Shown here: in pieces, positions 52,091 to 52,198 of the stretch | Position numbering within the stretch: position 1 is the first letter of the stretch | Layout: each line of letters opens with the position of its first letter | Source: Pseudomonas mosselii | GTDB lineage: Bacteria; Pseudomonadota; Gammaproteobacteria; Pseudomonadales; Pseudomonadaceae | Assembly (NCBI RefSeq): GCF_003205295.1 | Contig: NZ_QJRP01000033.1 | Span: 1 to 52,198, forward strand | Direction: 5' to 3' | Length of the DNA stretch: 52,198 nucleotides | Made by a program: the position numbers and the translations under genes | Notes under the pieces: generated by a model | The model's input: the letters and a program-made list of their open reading frames with translations, nothing else | Databases searched by the model: none | Told to the model about the DNA's origin: nothing

Positions 52091-52198
52091 CGGCGTTTTT
52101 CAAGGTGGTTGTCGCGTCTGACCTTTAATTCATGCTGCTTGTTTATCGTACTGTTGTTCTCGATCAGGATTCAGCAATACGGTTCCTACGGGCTGCCA

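Overview
The window is a GC-rich chromosomal segment from a Pseudomonas, most likely of the P. putida group. The reasons are the gene order (exbBD-lpxK-kdsB-ptp-murB / rne / rluC-HAD-sppA / maf / yceD-rpmF-plsX-fabDG-acpP-fabF-pabC-mltG-tmk-holB-tatD, then uvrB, gltX, ibpA, leuCDB, asd), the many 'GCCGCTCCYACAGG / TCGCGAAAGGG' paired intergenic repeats, and one P. putida-type REP pair (TTCGCGGGTAAACCCGCTCC). Nearly all of it is core genome. I see no phage, integrase, insertion sequence, CRISPR array or recognisable defence system.

Layout. Positions 1-4,900 hold an envelope operon: ExbB/ExbD proton-channel proteins, lipid A 4'-kinase, CMP-KDO synthetase, a small tyrosine phosphatase and MurB, mostly joined by 4-bp or 1-bp overlaps. 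Positions 4,900-9,000 hold RNase E on the minus strand, with a hexapeptide-repeat scaffold tail and a predicted leader of about 730 nt; its promoter region faces the rluC promoter. Positions 9,000-22,500 run from rluC through signal peptide peptidase, Maf, L32 and the fatty-acid synthesis cluster to tmk-holB-tatD, with every gene on the plus strand except maf. Positions 22,500-26,900 hold a class V aminotransferase facing a TetR regulator, a second MoaA-type radical SAM protein, a lipoprotein and a DUF1285 protein.

Positions 26,900-29,800 form a small accessory pocket next to tRNA-Asn: two inverted copies of a structured repeat, three hexanucleotide arrays, a periplasmic cupin and a long zinc-dependent deaminase-like protein. 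Positions 29,900-37,800 hold an aromatic-type aminotransferase, UvrB, an EmrAB-type efflux pair and GltX. Positions 38,000-38,930 hold three tandem tRNA-Ala(GGC)/tRNA-Glu(TTC) pairs behind a strong UP-element promoter. Positions 39,000-42,550 hold a TetR regulator, a hydrolase, a thioesterase, DusC, and the small heat-shock protein IbpA with a ROSE-type RNA thermometer. Positions 42,750-51,550 hold a five-PAS GGDEF/EAL protein, a LysR regulator divergent from leuCD-leuB, and asd. The window ends with a third copy of the structured repeat and an (CTTGCT)11 array.

The most unusual signal is this structured repeat: three copies of about 270-300 bp (27,012-27,296; 27,474-27,775; 51,675-51,946). 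They share four successive hairpins whose stems differ between copies by paired, compensating changes, and each copy has a different hexanucleotide array beyond its 3' end. Other points worth checking are near-leaderless promoters at yceD and rluC, the apparent absence of pilZ between holB and tatD, and the accessory deaminase. All calls are from reading the sequence; no database search was possible.
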